DNA of 56,046 nucleotides from Cyclobacteriaceae bacterium (GTDB lineage: Bacteria > Bacteroidota > Bacteroidia > Cytophagales > Cyclobacteriaceae): the NCBI GenBank assembly GCA_027533395.1, contig JAPZUF010000030.1, positions 1 to 56,046 on the forward strand. The letters are read 5' to 3'. Of the stretch, positions 1 to 8,400 are shown one piece after another. The position numbers and the translations under genes are program-made. The notes under the pieces are model-generated. The model was given only the letters and a program-made list of their open reading frames with translations, ran no database searches and was not told the origin of the DNA. How positions within the stretch are numbered: the stretch's first letter is position 1; every line of letters begins with the position of its first letter.

Positions 1-1
1 C

Positions 2-97
2 ACCGATCAACGAAAGGTGGTCAATGAACTTCAAGATATGATCGATGAACACAACTATGATGAGGATGATGATGATGATGACGAAGATGAGGATTAA
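2..97 (+). CDS. C-terminal end of an unidentified acidic protein (partial)
   Basis: An open frame enters from the left edge and stops with TAA at 95-97. It gives about 31 residues, the last eleven almost all Asp or Glu. A terminator hairpin follows within 25 bases, which supports this being a real gene end. The protein's family cannot be told from this fragment. It may be chromosomal or part of the integrative element to its right. Confidence 0.5.
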   Translation, partial: TDQRKVVNELQDMIDEHNYDEDDDDDDEDED

Positions 98-119
98 ATT
101 TTAACGCTGTTTTTCATAG

Positions 120-152
120 AAGCACCTGTTAACAGCAGGTGTTTCTTTTTTT
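120..152 (+). terminator. Rho-independent terminator after the acidic protein
   Basis: A 9-bp stem (120-128 with 136-144, one G-T pair) and a 7-base loop are followed by a T-rich run. It ends the transcript of the partial gene at the left edge and separates it from the recombinase genes. Confidence 0.75.
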
Positions 153-177
153 AAGGGAAGACTGATTTGAGGGGAGC

Positions 178-372
178 ATGGAAAGAGTGAAGAAATTATC
201 AATCTCGTATTGTAAGAAAATACTTGAGTCTGAAGGCAAGAAATATTCGGATGAGGAAACGGAAATGATCAGGGATCTCCTCTACAAGTTGGGGGAATTG
301 GATTACATGATTAGTAATGAAATCAATTTATTTACAGTCCAAACTACTAATGATCAAAGTAAAGCAGCATAG
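178..372 (+). CDS. Small conserved-type protein upstream of serine recombinase
   Basis: A 64-residue protein, ATG start preceded by a purine-rich GAGGGGAG that could act as a ribosome binding site. It is predicted helical and charged, with the run KYSDEETEMIRDLLYKL in its middle. From memory, similar short proteins (pattern Y-x-x-E/D-E-x-x-x-I-R-x-x-L/F-Y-x-L) occur beside integrases in Bacteroidota; this is not checked. It lies 39 bases upstream of the recombinase on the same strand, so the two are probably co-transcribed. A role as accessory factor or regulator of the recombinase is only a guess. Confidence 0.6.
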   Translation: MERVKKLSISYCKKILESEGKKYSDEETEMIRDLLYKLGELDYMISNEINLFTVQTTNDQSKAA

Positions 373-411
373 TATTTGCATTATTGATGTTAGAATCCTT
401 AATTCCGGTAT

Positions 412-1956
412 ATGAAGAAGGTGGTATTATATGTTCGTGTATCAACAGATGAACAAGCTAAATTGGGTTATAGTCTTGGTCACCAGGAAGCGGTGTTGAA
501 ACGATTCGCAGAATTGAAGGATTTTGAAGTGATCAAGATTTTTAAAGAGGATCATTCAGCAAAAAACTTCAATCGGCCAGAATACAAAAAGCTTTTCAAA
601 TTCTGCAAAACGCACAAAAAGGAAATAGACCAAGTATTGATCACGAAGTGGGATCGCTTCTCGCGTAACCAGCGTGATGCGCTTCAAGAGATAAAATCCT
701 TTAGCGATTTAGGGATTGAAGTCAACGCAGCCGAGCAATGGATTGACTTTTCCATTCCGCATAACAAAATGATGTTATCCATCTATCTCACCATTCCGGA
801 GATTGACAACGATGTGCGTGGCATCAACACGCGAATGGGAATGCGTAGAAGTTTGAAAGAAGGTAGATGGACGGGCGGTGCGCCTTTCGGTTATAAGAAT
901 GAACGCGATCATCTCAGGAAACCAATCCTGGTTCCGAATGACAAAGCTGAGTTAGTCCTGGAAGCCTTCGAATTGTTCTCGTCCGGACTTTACGACAAAG
1001 AAGAACTTCGAAGAATGATGAACAAGAAGGGATTGACGTTGAGTAAAAGTCAGTTTCCAAAAATGCTGGAGAACGTACTCTATGTTGGAAGAATCTTCGT
1101 ACCCGAATTCAAAGGAGAAGAAGCGCAAGTAGTACAAGGTTTACATGAACCCATAGTACCGGAAGATCTATTCAACAAAGTTCAGAACTTACTAAGACCA
1201 AGCCAGCCTCAACGTAAGCTGTACGAAAAGGAAAATGATGATACTCCCTTGCGGGCATTAATTACTTGCAGCAAGTGTGGTGGCAAACTTACCAGTAGTG
1301 CATCGAAAGGACGGAGTCGTTACTACACATACTACCATTGTCGTAACGGATGTCCGGAAAGAATTCCGGCAGACCACGCTCACGAAGCATTGCTGAATTA
1401 CTTTGACGAAGTTGCTGTTAAGCCAGAGATCGAGAAATTATATCTCGAAGTGATGAAGACTATCTTTCAGGCGAACGAATCCAGTCGTGACCAGGATATC
1501 AGCAAGCTCAAAGAAAATCTCGTGAGTGCTGAGAAGAAACTAGCATCACTCGAAGAGAAGTATGTGCTTAACGAAATCGAACGTGATAGCTACGCTTTTA
1601 TGAAGCCAAGATTCAAACAAGAAATTACGAAGCTGAAAGAGAAGTTGTCTGAGCTTGAATCGAAAGAAACGAATTATACAAAGTACCTGAACTCAGGAGT
1701 CAACCTGTTACAGAATCTCAGACAGTATTACGAGGCAGCTAGTATACCCAACAAACAGAAGCTAGTCGGTTCAATCTTCCCTGAAAATTTTACCATAGAA
1801 AATGGCAAGTGTCGAACCGCTAAAGAGAACGCTGTAATCTGCGTTTTGAGAGGATTTGAGCGGAATTTTAAGAAGGAAAGAGCGAGTAAAACTCGCTCTT
1901 TCCTGTCTGGTAGTCCCGGCAGGAATCGAACCTGCATCTTCAGAATCGGAATCTGA
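412..1956 (+). CDS. Large serine recombinase running into a tRNA gene
   Basis: Site-specific DNA recombinase of the resolvase/invertase superfamily, large serine type. The N-terminal catalytic domain (about 1-150) carries the YVRVSTDEQ motif with nucleophile Ser11 and the LITKWDRFSRN block. A recombinase domain follows (GGAPFGY near 160), then a zinc ribbon with Cys286, Cys289, Cys310 and Cys314, then a charged coiled coil (about 360-430). The family cuts and religates DNA through a serine-phosphodiester intermediate to integrate or excise elements. The last 30 or so residues are unusual: the frame reads through the hairpin at 1875-1903 and stops inside the tRNA-Arg gene on the other strand, so the final 16 residues are antisense tRNA. 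This suggests that the stop codon was supplied by the integration site. Start is ATG at 412. Confidence 0.9.
   Translation: MKKVVLYVRVSTDEQAKLGYSLGHQEAVLKRFAELKDFEVIKIFKEDHSAKNFNRPEYKKLFKFCKTHKKEIDQVLITKWDRFSRNQRDALQEIKSFSDLGIEVNAAEQWIDFSIPHNKMMLSIYLTIPEIDNDVRGINTRMGMRRSLKEGRWTGGAPFGYKNERDHLRKPILVPNDKAELVLEAFELFSSGLYDKEELRRMMNKKGLTLSKSQFPKMLENVLYVGRIFVPEFKGEEAQVVQGLHEPIVPEDLFNKVQNLLRPSQPQRKLYEKENDDTPLRALITCSKCGGKLTSSASKGRSRYYTYYHCRNGCPERIPADHAHEALLNYFDEVAVKPEIEKLYLEVMKTIFQANESSRDQDISKLKENLVSAEKKLASLEEKYVLNEIERDSYAFMKPRFKQEITKLKEKLSELESKETNYTKYLNSGVNLLQNLRQYYEAASIPNKQKLVGSIFPENFTIENGKCRTAKENAVICVLRGFERNFKKERASKTRSFLSGSPGRNRTCIFRIGI
1875..1903 (-). terminator. Hairpin, probable terminator of tRNA-Arg
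   Basis: A perfect 13-bp stem (1875-1887 with 1891-1903) with a 3-base loop lies just 3' of the tRNA-Arg gene, read on the minus strand, followed by TTCTT. It sits inside the recombinase reading frame. The T run is short, so termination may be modest. Confidence 0.6.
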
Positions 1957-1982
1957 AATACTATCCATTGTACTACGGAACC
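1908..1982 (-). tRNA. tRNA-Arg (anticodon CCG)
   Basis: On the minus strand the sequence folds as a cloverleaf. The acceptor GGTTCCG pairs with CGGGACT (with wobbles), and there is a 4-bp D stem. The anticodon stem TCAGA/TCTGA has loop TTCCGAT, giving CCG. The T arm is GCAGG-TTCGATT-CCTGC, and discriminator A is followed by an encoded CCA. It reads codon CGG. The recombinase gene on the plus strand ends inside it, yet the tRNA is intact, as expected when an element integrates and restores the gene. Confidence 0.93.
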
Positions 1983-2014
1983 AATTTTGAATTCAAAATT
2001 TTAAATTCAAAATT
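1983..2014. repeat. AT-rich palindrome with ATTCAAAATT core
   Basis: AATTTTGAATTCAAAATT at 1983-2000 is a perfect 18-base palindrome, and a second ATTCAAAATT copy lies at 2005-2014. The same 10-base core, in both orientations, makes up the inverted repeat after ffh (10723-10774). Function is unknown. Confidence 0.6.
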
Positions 2015-2022
2015 CAATATCG

Positions 2023-2030
2023 CAAAAGTA
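2023..2030 (-). promoter_or_regulatory. Candidate -7 box for tRNA-Arg
   Basis: The minus strand reads TACTTTTG, matching the Bacteroidota TAnnTTTG element, about 40 bases upstream of the tRNA 5' end. No clear TTTG is seen at the -33 position, so this is tentative. Confidence 0.4.
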
Positions 2031-2065
2031 ATAGTTTGTTCTATGCCTAACTAAACTAATACAAC

Positions 2066-4228
2066 CTATTCTTTAATGCCTGCCAAATCTAAAATGAAGG
2101 CATATTCTTGTGCTTGCTCTTCATATACGCGGAATCTCCCCGTTGTGCCTCCATGCCCCGTTTCCATGTTGGTGCGAAGCAGCAAAGTATTATTATCCGT
2201 TTTCAATTCGCGCAACTTGGCTACCCATTTAGCAGGTTCCCAGTATTGCACTTGCGAGTCGTGCAAGCCTGTTGTTACCATCATGTTCGGATAATCCTGT
2301 GCCTTTACCTGGTCGTAAGGAGAATACTCCAACATGTACATATAAGATTCAGCATTTTCCGGATTGCCCCACTCATCGTATTCATTAGTTGTTAACGGAA
2401 TAGTTGGGTCCATCATCGTGCTTACTACATCCACAAAAGGAACCTCAGCAATAACGCCTTTGTATAAGTCCGGGCGCATGTTTACCACCGCACCCATTAA
2501 CAAACCTCCGGCACTTCCACCATTGGCAAACATTTTATCTTTATTAGAGAATTTATTCTCAATCAAAAATTCTGTGCAAGCAATAAAATCGGTAAACGTG
2601 TTTTTCTTCTTAAACATTTTTCCATCTTCATACCATTGTCTGCCCATTTCTTGTCCACCACGTATGTGCGCGATAGCGTAAACAAATCCTCTATCTAACA
2701 AACTTAAACGAGTAATAGAAAAGGTTGGGTCCATGCTGGCACCATACGAGCCATAACCATAAATCAAGCAAGGATTGCTTCCATCTTTCTTCAACCCTTT
2801 CTTATACACAATCGACATCGGTATCTGCGTACCATCACTTGCAGTTGCCCACACTCTTTCTGTTACATAATTCTCTGCTGTATATCCGCCAACCACTTCT
2901 TGTTGCTTCAACAACTTTTTCTCCTTCGTGCGCATGTTGTATTCGTAGGTAGAGGTAGGGGTTGTCATCGATGTATAGCCATAACGAATCCACTCCGTAT
3001 CAAACTCTACATTAGTAGATGGATAAACAGTGTAAGCAGGCTCACCAAAATTCAAATAATGCGATTGATTAGATTGCTGGTCGATCACGCGCATCATCGT
3101 GTTGGCTTTGGCGCGTTCGCTCACTACTAAAAAGCCTTTAAAGATTTCGATGCCTTCCAATAAGGTATCCTTTCTGTGCGCTAATTTCTCCACCCAGAAT
3201 TTTTTATCCGTTTTGTTTTCGTTGGTTTCCATCAAACGGAAGTTCAAAGCATTATCATTAGTGACGATATAAAATTTATCCTGATAATGATCGATGGAAT
3301 ATTTGTGTTTCTTTTCTCTTGGCGTAAACTCTTTAAAAGTTCCGTTAGGTTTTGCAGCATCTAAAATCTGATAGCTGTCGTTATCGGTAGAACTAGAACC
3401 GATGATGATGTATTTCTTCGATTTGGTTTTACCAACACCAATGTAATACGACTCATCTTTTTCTTCGAACACTGCTACATCTTTGCTCGGGTCGATTTGC
3501 AAAGTGTGGCGCATGATCCAACGCGAACGCAAGGTTATTTCATCTTTGCGCGTGTAGAAAAGAGTTTTGTTATCATTGGCCCAAACAGCATAACCTTCAG
3601 TATTGGTAATAGGCGTATCGATGATTTTACCGGTACGTAAATCTTTTACATACAAGGTATATTTTCTACGGCTGATGGAGTCTTCGCCATATACCAGCAA
3701 GTTATTGTCTTCACTAACACTTAATCCACTGATCTGATAGTAAGAATGACCAACAGCCATTTCATTTACATTCAACATTACTTCTTCGGCTGCCTCCATG
3801 CTGCCTTTCTTGCGGCAATAGATTGGATATTCTTTGCCGGCCTCATAACGGGTGTAATACCAATACCCATTTCTTTTATGAGGAACAGATTCATCTGTTT
3901 GTTTGATGCGACCTACCATTTCATCGTAAAGCTTTTTCTGTAAGGCTTCAGTGCCTTTCATTTTGGCTTTCAGGTAGTCGTTCTCGGCATTTAAATACGA
4001 GATTACCTTTTGAGTTTGTTCGTCTTTTTGTTCAGCATTCTTTTGCTCGTCAGACAAACGCAACCAGAAATAATTATCAACGCGTGTATTGCCATTCAAT
4101 ACCAATTCTTTGGGTTGTTTTTCAGCAACAGGAGCAGGAATATCATCTCCTTTTTTTTCTTTGTCGGTAGCGCATGCTCCAGCCATAAGCGTAGCCATGA
4201 TTAAGGTGTAAAATTTATATTGCTCCAT
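2066..4228 (-). CDS. ptrB: S9 family peptidase, oligopeptidase B-like lipoprotein
   Basis: A prolyl-oligopeptidase-family serine peptidase of 720 residues. The protease II branch cuts short peptides after basic residues. An N-terminal beta-propeller covers roughly 60-440 and an alpha/beta-hydrolase domain the rest. The nucleophile is Ser572 in GGSAGG, the catalytic His is near 692 in TGHGG, and the YGYGSYG segment typical of the family is present. I start at ATG 4228 rather than an upstream start, because this gives a signal peptide with a Cys near residue 19 (LMAGAC), suggesting export as a lipoprotein. The -3 position of that lipobox is Ala rather than Leu, so lipidation is uncertain. Alone in its transcription unit, transcribed away from ftsK. 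Confidence 0.9.
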   Translation of the reverse strand: MEQYKFYTLIMATLMAGACATDKEKKGDDIPAPVAEKQPKELVLNGNTRVDNYFWLRLSDEQKNAEQKDEQTQKVISYLNAENDYLKAKMKGTEALQKKLYDEMVGRIKQTDESVPHKRNGYWYYTRYEAGKEYPIYCRKKGSMEAAEEVMLNVNEMAVGHSYYQISGLSVSEDNNLLVYGEDSISRRKYTLYVKDLRTGKIIDTPITNTEGYAVWANDNKTLFYTRKDEITLRSRWIMRHTLQIDPSKDVAVFEEKDESYYIGVGKTKSKKYIIIGSSSTDNDSYQILDAAKPNGTFKEFTPREKKHKYSIDHYQDKFYIVTNDNALNFRLMETNENKTDKKFWVEKLAHRKDTLLEGIEIFKGFLVVSERAKANTMMRVIDQQSNQSHYLNFGEPAYTVYPSTNVEFDTEWIRYGYTSMTTPTSTYEYNMRTKEKKLLKQQEVVGGYTAENYVTERVWATASDGTQIPMSIVYKKGLKKDGSNPCLIYGYGSYGASMDPTFSITRLSLLDRGFVYAIAHIRGGQEMGRQWYEDGKMFKKKNTFTDFIACTEFLIENKFSNKDKMFANGGSAGGLLMGAVVNMRPDLYKGVIAEVPFVDVVSTMMDPTIPLTTNEYDEWGNPENAESYMYMLEYSPYDQVKAQDYPNMMVTTGLHDSQVQYWEPAKWVAKLRELKTDNNTLLLRTNMETGHGGTTGRFRVYEEQAQEYAFILDLAGIKE

Positions 4229-4416
4229 AGAGGATATATTACAAAGTAAAGATACTGGAATTTGTAATTGAAAGACGGTGAAAGTGACCATCGGCACGAA
4301 TTAATTCTGGAAGATGAAATTAGGTTTCGACTTTTTTTGATAGCGAATCATCGAGGATTTGAACAGTATTTCAGGTGATACAATTTTATTAACTTTACTC
4401 ACTTTTTAAACTACCC

Positions 4417-6918
4417 ATGGCAGAAAACACCTACAAGAGCAATACATTCAAAAAGCCTGAGAAACCAGAAAAGGAGAAGGAGAAAAAATCAAGAAAGAAG
4501 GATAATCAGCAGGATGGAGAAAAGAAATCTTTCTTACAAACATTGAAAGATCCGCGCTTCGTTTTAGCCACTGGTTTCATCTTTATAGTAGGTTCACTGT
4601 TTCTTTTTACTTCATTATTATCCTATCTGTTTACAGGCAAAGCCGACCAAAGTGTCTTAGAAGCCCTCAATAGCGAAACACTAGTAGATGCAGGACTAGA
4701 AACAGAAAACTGGTTGGGTTTGTGGGGAGCGATAGTGTCGCATGCTTTTATCTTTCGTTGGTTCGGCATTGCTGCGTTTTTCATCCCTCCTATTTTCTTC
4801 TTAATTGGTTTTCGATTAGCCTTTAAAAGAAGTTTAACTTCCATTCTTAACACTACACTATTTGCTGTTTTTTCTATTCTTTGGCTTAGCCTTTTATTTG
4901 GTTACATCACTTTACAAAGCGATGGCATTTCAGAATGGGGCTTCCTGGGCGGTGGCTTAGGTTATAACTTGGCCAAAGTAAGTGAAAGTGTTTTTGGCTG
5001 GGGAACTTTCCTCATTTTAATCCTTGCCTTGCTCATCTTTATCATTTTTTATTTTAATGTAACAGCAATCAACTTGCCGGCACCTAAAGGCAAAGCCATG
5101 GGCAATGCAGCCTTTGTGCCTGAAGCAGAACAAGAAGAAAACTTGGTGGCAAAAGATGATGAACCCCTCATGCCAACTTATAACGATGAAAAAGATATTT
5201 GGCCCGACCAACTCACAAAAGAAGAAATTCCAGATCCTGTTTTAATTACACCCACAGTTGCACCTGTTGGAAATGAAATTAAACTAGAACTAAATACACC
5301 TGAGCCCGAAACAAAAAAACCAAACACAGAACCGCTGTTTACAATAGAAGAAAAAGCAGAGACAGATAAAATTGCCGAGCAACTCGTAGAAGAACAAGGT
5401 GCTTACGACCCTACATTGGAGCTAAGCGATTTTAAATTTCCTCCTCTTGAACTTTTAAAAGAATATGAAGTTGGCAAAGTACAAGTAACCCAAGACGAAC
5501 TCAACCAGAATAAAGATAAAATCGTTGCTACGCTGGTTAACTTCAAAATTGGTATACAGAGTATCAAAGCAACCATTGGTCCAACGGTTACGCTATACGA
5601 AATTGTACCCGATGCAGGTATAAAAATTTCAAGAATAAAGAATTTAGAAGATGATATCGCCCTTTCTTTATCTGCATTAGGTATTCGTATCATCGCGCCT
5701 ATTCCAGGTAAAGGAACCATTGGTATAGAAGTGCCTAACAAAAACCGAGAGATGGTAAGCATCCGTTCAGTGCTAAGCATCGAACGCTTTCAAAAAACAG
5801 AATATGAGTTACCCATCGCTTTAGGTAAAACCATTTCTAACGAAGTACACATTATTGACTTAGCCAAGATGCCTCACTTGCTGGTAGCAGGTGCAACAGG
5901 TCAAGGTAAATCAGTTGGTTTAAATGTGATCCTTACTTCGCTTCTGTATAAGCGCCATCCTAGCACGTTAAAGTTTGTGTTGGTCGATCCAAAAAAAGTA
6001 GAAATGTCTATCTACTCAAAAATAGAAAGACATTATTTAGCTAAACTACCCAACAGCGAAGAGGCCATTATCACCGATACCAAAAAAGTAGTGCATACGC
6101 TTAACTCATTGTGTATCGAAATGGAAAATCGTTACGAGATTTTAAAAGATGCAGGAGCGCGTAACTTAAAAGAATACAACGCGAAATTTGTCGGAAGAAA
6201 GTTAAACCCAAAAGAAGGTCATCGTTTCTTACCCTACATCGTGTTGGTGATTGATGAGTTGGCCGACTTAATGATGACAGCCGGCAAAGAAGTAGAAACT
6301 CCAATTGCACGTTTAGCACAACTCGCGCGCGCTATTGGTATTCACTTGGTAGTGGCCACACAACGTCCATCGGTAAACGTAATCACAGGTGTAATCAAAG
6401 CCAACTTCCCTGCGCGTTTATCGTTCCGCGTTACCTCTAAAGTTGATTCGCGCACAATTTTAGACACAGGTGGTGCCGACCAATTAGTAGGTCAGGGCGA
6501 TATGTTGTTATCCAATGGTTCTGATACCATTCGCTTACAATGCCCATTTGTCGATACGCCTGAAATCGATAAAGTGTGTGATTTCATCGGCTCACAGCGT
6601 GGGTATGATTCCGCATACCTTTTACCAGAATTTGAAGGCGAAGATGAAGGTGGTGTAGCCGATATAGACCTGAGCGACCGTGATGTTTTATTCGAAGATG
6701 CCGCACGCTTGATTGTGATGCACCAACAAGGATCTACCTCTCTCATCCAAAGAAAAATGAAATTAGGTTATAACCGTGCCGGGCGTTTAATTGACCAACT
6801 CGAAGCCGCAGGGATTGTTGGTCCGTTTGAAGGTTCTAAAGCCCGCGAAGTGCTGATAAAAGATGAAATGAGTTTGGAACAATTATTGTCTGGATTAAGA
6901 GAAAAACACGGACAATAA
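4417..6918 (+). CDS. ftsK: DNA translocase FtsK
   Basis: An 833-residue FtsK/SpoIIIE-type motor that pumps DNA at the closing septum during chromosome segregation. After a Lys-rich start come about four membrane segments between residues 45 and 215, then a fairly short acidic/Pro linker (about 225-350), then the alpha and beta motor domains. The Walker A motif GATGQGKS lies at 492-499 (Lys498), and Walker B VLVIDELADL has Asp613. The C-terminus has the winged-helix gamma domain (about 765-833, QRKMKLGYNRAGRLIDQLE) that reads polar chromosomal sequences. The linker is far shorter than in E. coli FtsK, as is common outside Proteobacteria. The gene for a LolA-like protein follows 30 bases downstream. 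Confidence 0.96.
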   Translation: MAENTYKSNTFKKPEKPEKEKEKKSRKKDNQQDGEKKSFLQTLKDPRFVLATGFIFIVGSLFLFTSLLSYLFTGKADQSVLEALNSETLVDAGLETENWLGLWGAIVSHAFIFRWFGIAAFFIPPIFFLIGFRLAFKRSLTSILNTTLFAVFSILWLSLLFGYITLQSDGISEWGFLGGGLGYNLAKVSESVFGWGTFLILILALLIFIIFYFNVTAINLPAPKGKAMGNAAFVPEAEQEENLVAKDDEPLMPTYNDEKDIWPDQLTKEEIPDPVLITPTVAPVGNEIKLELNTPEPETKKPNTEPLFTIEEKAETDKIAEQLVEEQGAYDPTLELSDFKFPPLELLKEYEVGKVQVTQDELNQNKDKIVATLVNFKIGIQSIKATIGPTVTLYEIVPDAGIKISRIKNLEDDIALSLSALGIRIIAPIPGKGTIGIEVPNKNREMVSIRSVLSIERFQKTEYELPIALGKTISNEVHIIDLAKMPHLLVAGATGQGKSVGLNVILTSLLYKRHPSTLKFVLVDPKKVEMSIYSKIERHYLAKLPNSEEAIITDTKKVVHTLNSLCIEMENRYEILKDAGARNLKEYNAKFVGRKLNPKEGHRFLPYIVLVIDELADLMMTAGKEVETPIARLAQLARAIGIHLVVATQRPSVNVITGVIKANFPARLSFRVTSKVDSRTILDTGGADQLVGQGDMLLSNGSDTIRLQCPFVDTPEIDKVCDFIGSQRGYDSAYLLPEFEGEDEGGVADIDLSDRDVLFEDAARLIVMHQQGSTSLIQRKMKLGYNRAGRLIDQLEAAGIVGPFEGSKAREVLIKDEMSLEQLLSGLREKHGQ

Positions 6919-6926
6919 TATCTTTG
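6919..6926 (+). promoter_or_regulatory. Candidate -7 box for the LolA-like gene
   Basis: TATCTTTG fits TAnnTTTG and starts right at the ftsK stop codon, 23 bases before the ATG at 6949. No TTTG at the expected -33 spacing, so the match rests on one element. Confidence 0.4.
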
Positions 6927-6948
6927 CACCCAAATTGTAACTGCCCAC

Positions 6949-7590
6949 ATGAAAAACCTGTTTATTACCGCTTTTATTTTACTTTCTGCAAACGTTGTTT
7001 TGGCGCAATACGATGCCCGAGCGCTTGAAACATTGGATGCCATGAGCAATAAGTACAAAGCCATTCCAGCCTTTGAGGCATCCATAACTTCTACCATGAC
7101 AAACGATGTTGAAGGAATAAAAGAAGAATTTAAAGGAAAAATTACAGTTAAAGGGAATAAATTCCGCTTGGCACTAGATGATCAGGAAATCATTAATAAT
7201 GGCGTAACGGTATGGACCTACCTGCCGGCAGCCAAAGAAGTTAATATCGATAATTACGATCCCAACTCTGAAGAAATCAATCCGTCTAAAATTTACGAAG
7301 CCTATAAAAAGGGTTTCAAGTACGTATACCTTTCAGATAAAACTGAAGGTGGCGTTGTGTGTGAAGAAATCGATTTAGTTCCTGAAAAGAAAGATGCGCA
7401 GTTCTTCAAAATTAAAATGATGATTGGCAAAAAAGATAAAAGCATTCAAAGCTGGACGATGTTCGATCGCAATGGGAACAAATACAAGTACACCATCACG
7501 AAGTTTACACCTAATGCAGGCATTACCGATGCATTCTTTACTTTCGATCCAAAAAAATATCCGGGAGTAGATGTAATTGATCTGAGATAA
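6949..7590 (+). CDS. LolA-like outer-membrane lipoprotein carrier protein
   Basis: A 213-residue periplasmic protein with a signal peptide of about 19 residues (ending VVLAQ) and the overall pattern of the LolA/LolB-like half-barrel. This includes an early ALETLDAMSNKYK helix, a FKGKITVKGNKFRL strand pair, and NNGVTVWTYLPAAKEVNI. LolA carries lipoproteins from the inner to the outer membrane; Bacteroidota LolA-like proteins lie in this same place after ftsK in several genomes (from memory). It could instead be one of the related family members with a different lipid cargo. A strong terminator follows. Confidence 0.8.
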   Translation: MKNLFITAFILLSANVVLAQYDARALETLDAMSNKYKAIPAFEASITSTMTNDVEGIKEEFKGKITVKGNKFRLALDDQEIINNGVTVWTYLPAAKEVNIDNYDPNSEEINPSKIYEAYKKGFKYVYLSDKTEGGVVCEEIDLVPEKKDAQFFKIKMMIGKKDKSIQSWTMFDRNGNKYKYTITKFTPNAGITDAFFTFDPKKYPGVDVIDLR

Positions 7591-7610
7591 ACTTGCTTAA
7601 TGCAAGCTAA

Positions 7611-7638
7611 AAAAGCCGCAAACCCTGCGGCTTTTTTT
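7611..7638 (+). terminator. Rho-independent terminator after the LolA-like gene
   Basis: A 10-bp stem (7611-7620 with 7626-7635) built round GCCGCA/TGCGGC, a 5-base loop and a run of seven T. It closes the ftsK-lolA-like unit. Confidence 0.85.
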
Positions 7639-7691
7639 ATTGCTTGTCGCTCAGCTTACTTTTTTCAGCCTATCATTTTGTATTTTGAAAC

Positions 7692-8375
7692 ATGGAAAAA
7701 GTAAACATCAATGGATATCCATTTGTACCACTTAAGTTTTCAACAATTTCTGAGAATGAAGCTGAAATAAGATTGCAAAACTTCACCAATCATTTAGTAG
7801 AAAGAAGATCGGTAAGAGAATTTTCTTCAAAACCAGTTAGCATTCATCTTATCAAAAAAATAATTGAATGTGCAAACACTGCTCCCTCAGGTGCCAACAA
7901 ACAACCGTGGACATTCTGCCTCATCAGCAATCCGGAAATCAAAAAGAAAGTAAGAATAGCAGCAGAAGCTGAAGAAAAAGAAAGCTACGAAAGCAGAATG
8001 AGCGATGAGTGGCTGGAAGATTTAAAACCTTTACAAACAGATTGGCAAAAACCTTTTCTAGAAATCGCCCCTTATCTCATTGTTGTTTTCAAACAAAGTT
8101 ATGGGTTGGATAAAAACAATCATAAAATTCAACACTACTACGTGAATGAATCTGTTGGTTTAGCGTGTGGCTTTTTGCTTGCATCTATTCATCAGGCAGG
8201 ACTTGTAGCTTTAACCCATACGCCCAGCCCTATGAATTTCTTAAGCAAAATTTTAAACCGACCGGAAAATGAAAAACCATTCTTACTCATTCCGGTAGGT
8301 TATCCGGCAGAAAAATGTTTAGTGCCAGACTTAAAAAAGAAAAAATTTGAAGATGTTTTGGTTGAATATATCTGA
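7692..8375 (+). CDS. Nitroreductase-fold flavoprotein, iodotyrosine deiodinase-like
   Basis: A 227-residue FMN-dependent nitroreductase-superfamily protein. Arg-Arg-Ser-Val-Arg-x-Phe (RRSVREF, about 38-44) and SGANKQPW fit FMN binding. The unusual point is the substrate lid: Glu95, Tyr99 and Lys120 have exactly the spacing (4 and 21) of the Glu-Tyr-Lys triad that grips the zwitterion of iodotyrosine in animal iodotyrosine deiodinase (mouse Glu153, Tyr157, Lys178, from memory). Other blocks also resemble that family closely (FKQSYG, LPVGYP-like LIPVGYPAEKCLVPDLKRK-like end). It may reductively dehalogenate halotyrosines or act on a related amino acid. Single gene, no membrane anchor. Confidence 0.85.
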   Translation: MEKVNINGYPFVPLKFSTISENEAEIRLQNFTNHLVERRSVREFSSKPVSIHLIKKIIECANTAPSGANKQPWTFCLISNPEIKKKVRIAAEAEEKESYESRMSDEWLEDLKPLQTDWQKPFLEIAPYLIVVFKQSYGLDKNNHKIQHYYVNESVGLACGFLLASIHQAGLVALTHTPSPMNFLSKILNRPENEKPFLLIPVGYPAEKCLVPDLKKKKFEDVLVEYI

Positions 8376-8400
8376 GCGTTACTCTAACCAAATCAACCAT

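Noticed and set aside
1728-1968. Two minus-strand frames across tRNA-Arg
   Set aside because: They are tRNA and terminator sequence read as protein, and overlap the recombinase coding region.
4229-4297. Upstream extension of the S9 peptidase
   Set aside because: It would put 23 residues before a good signal peptide; ATG 4228 is the natural start.
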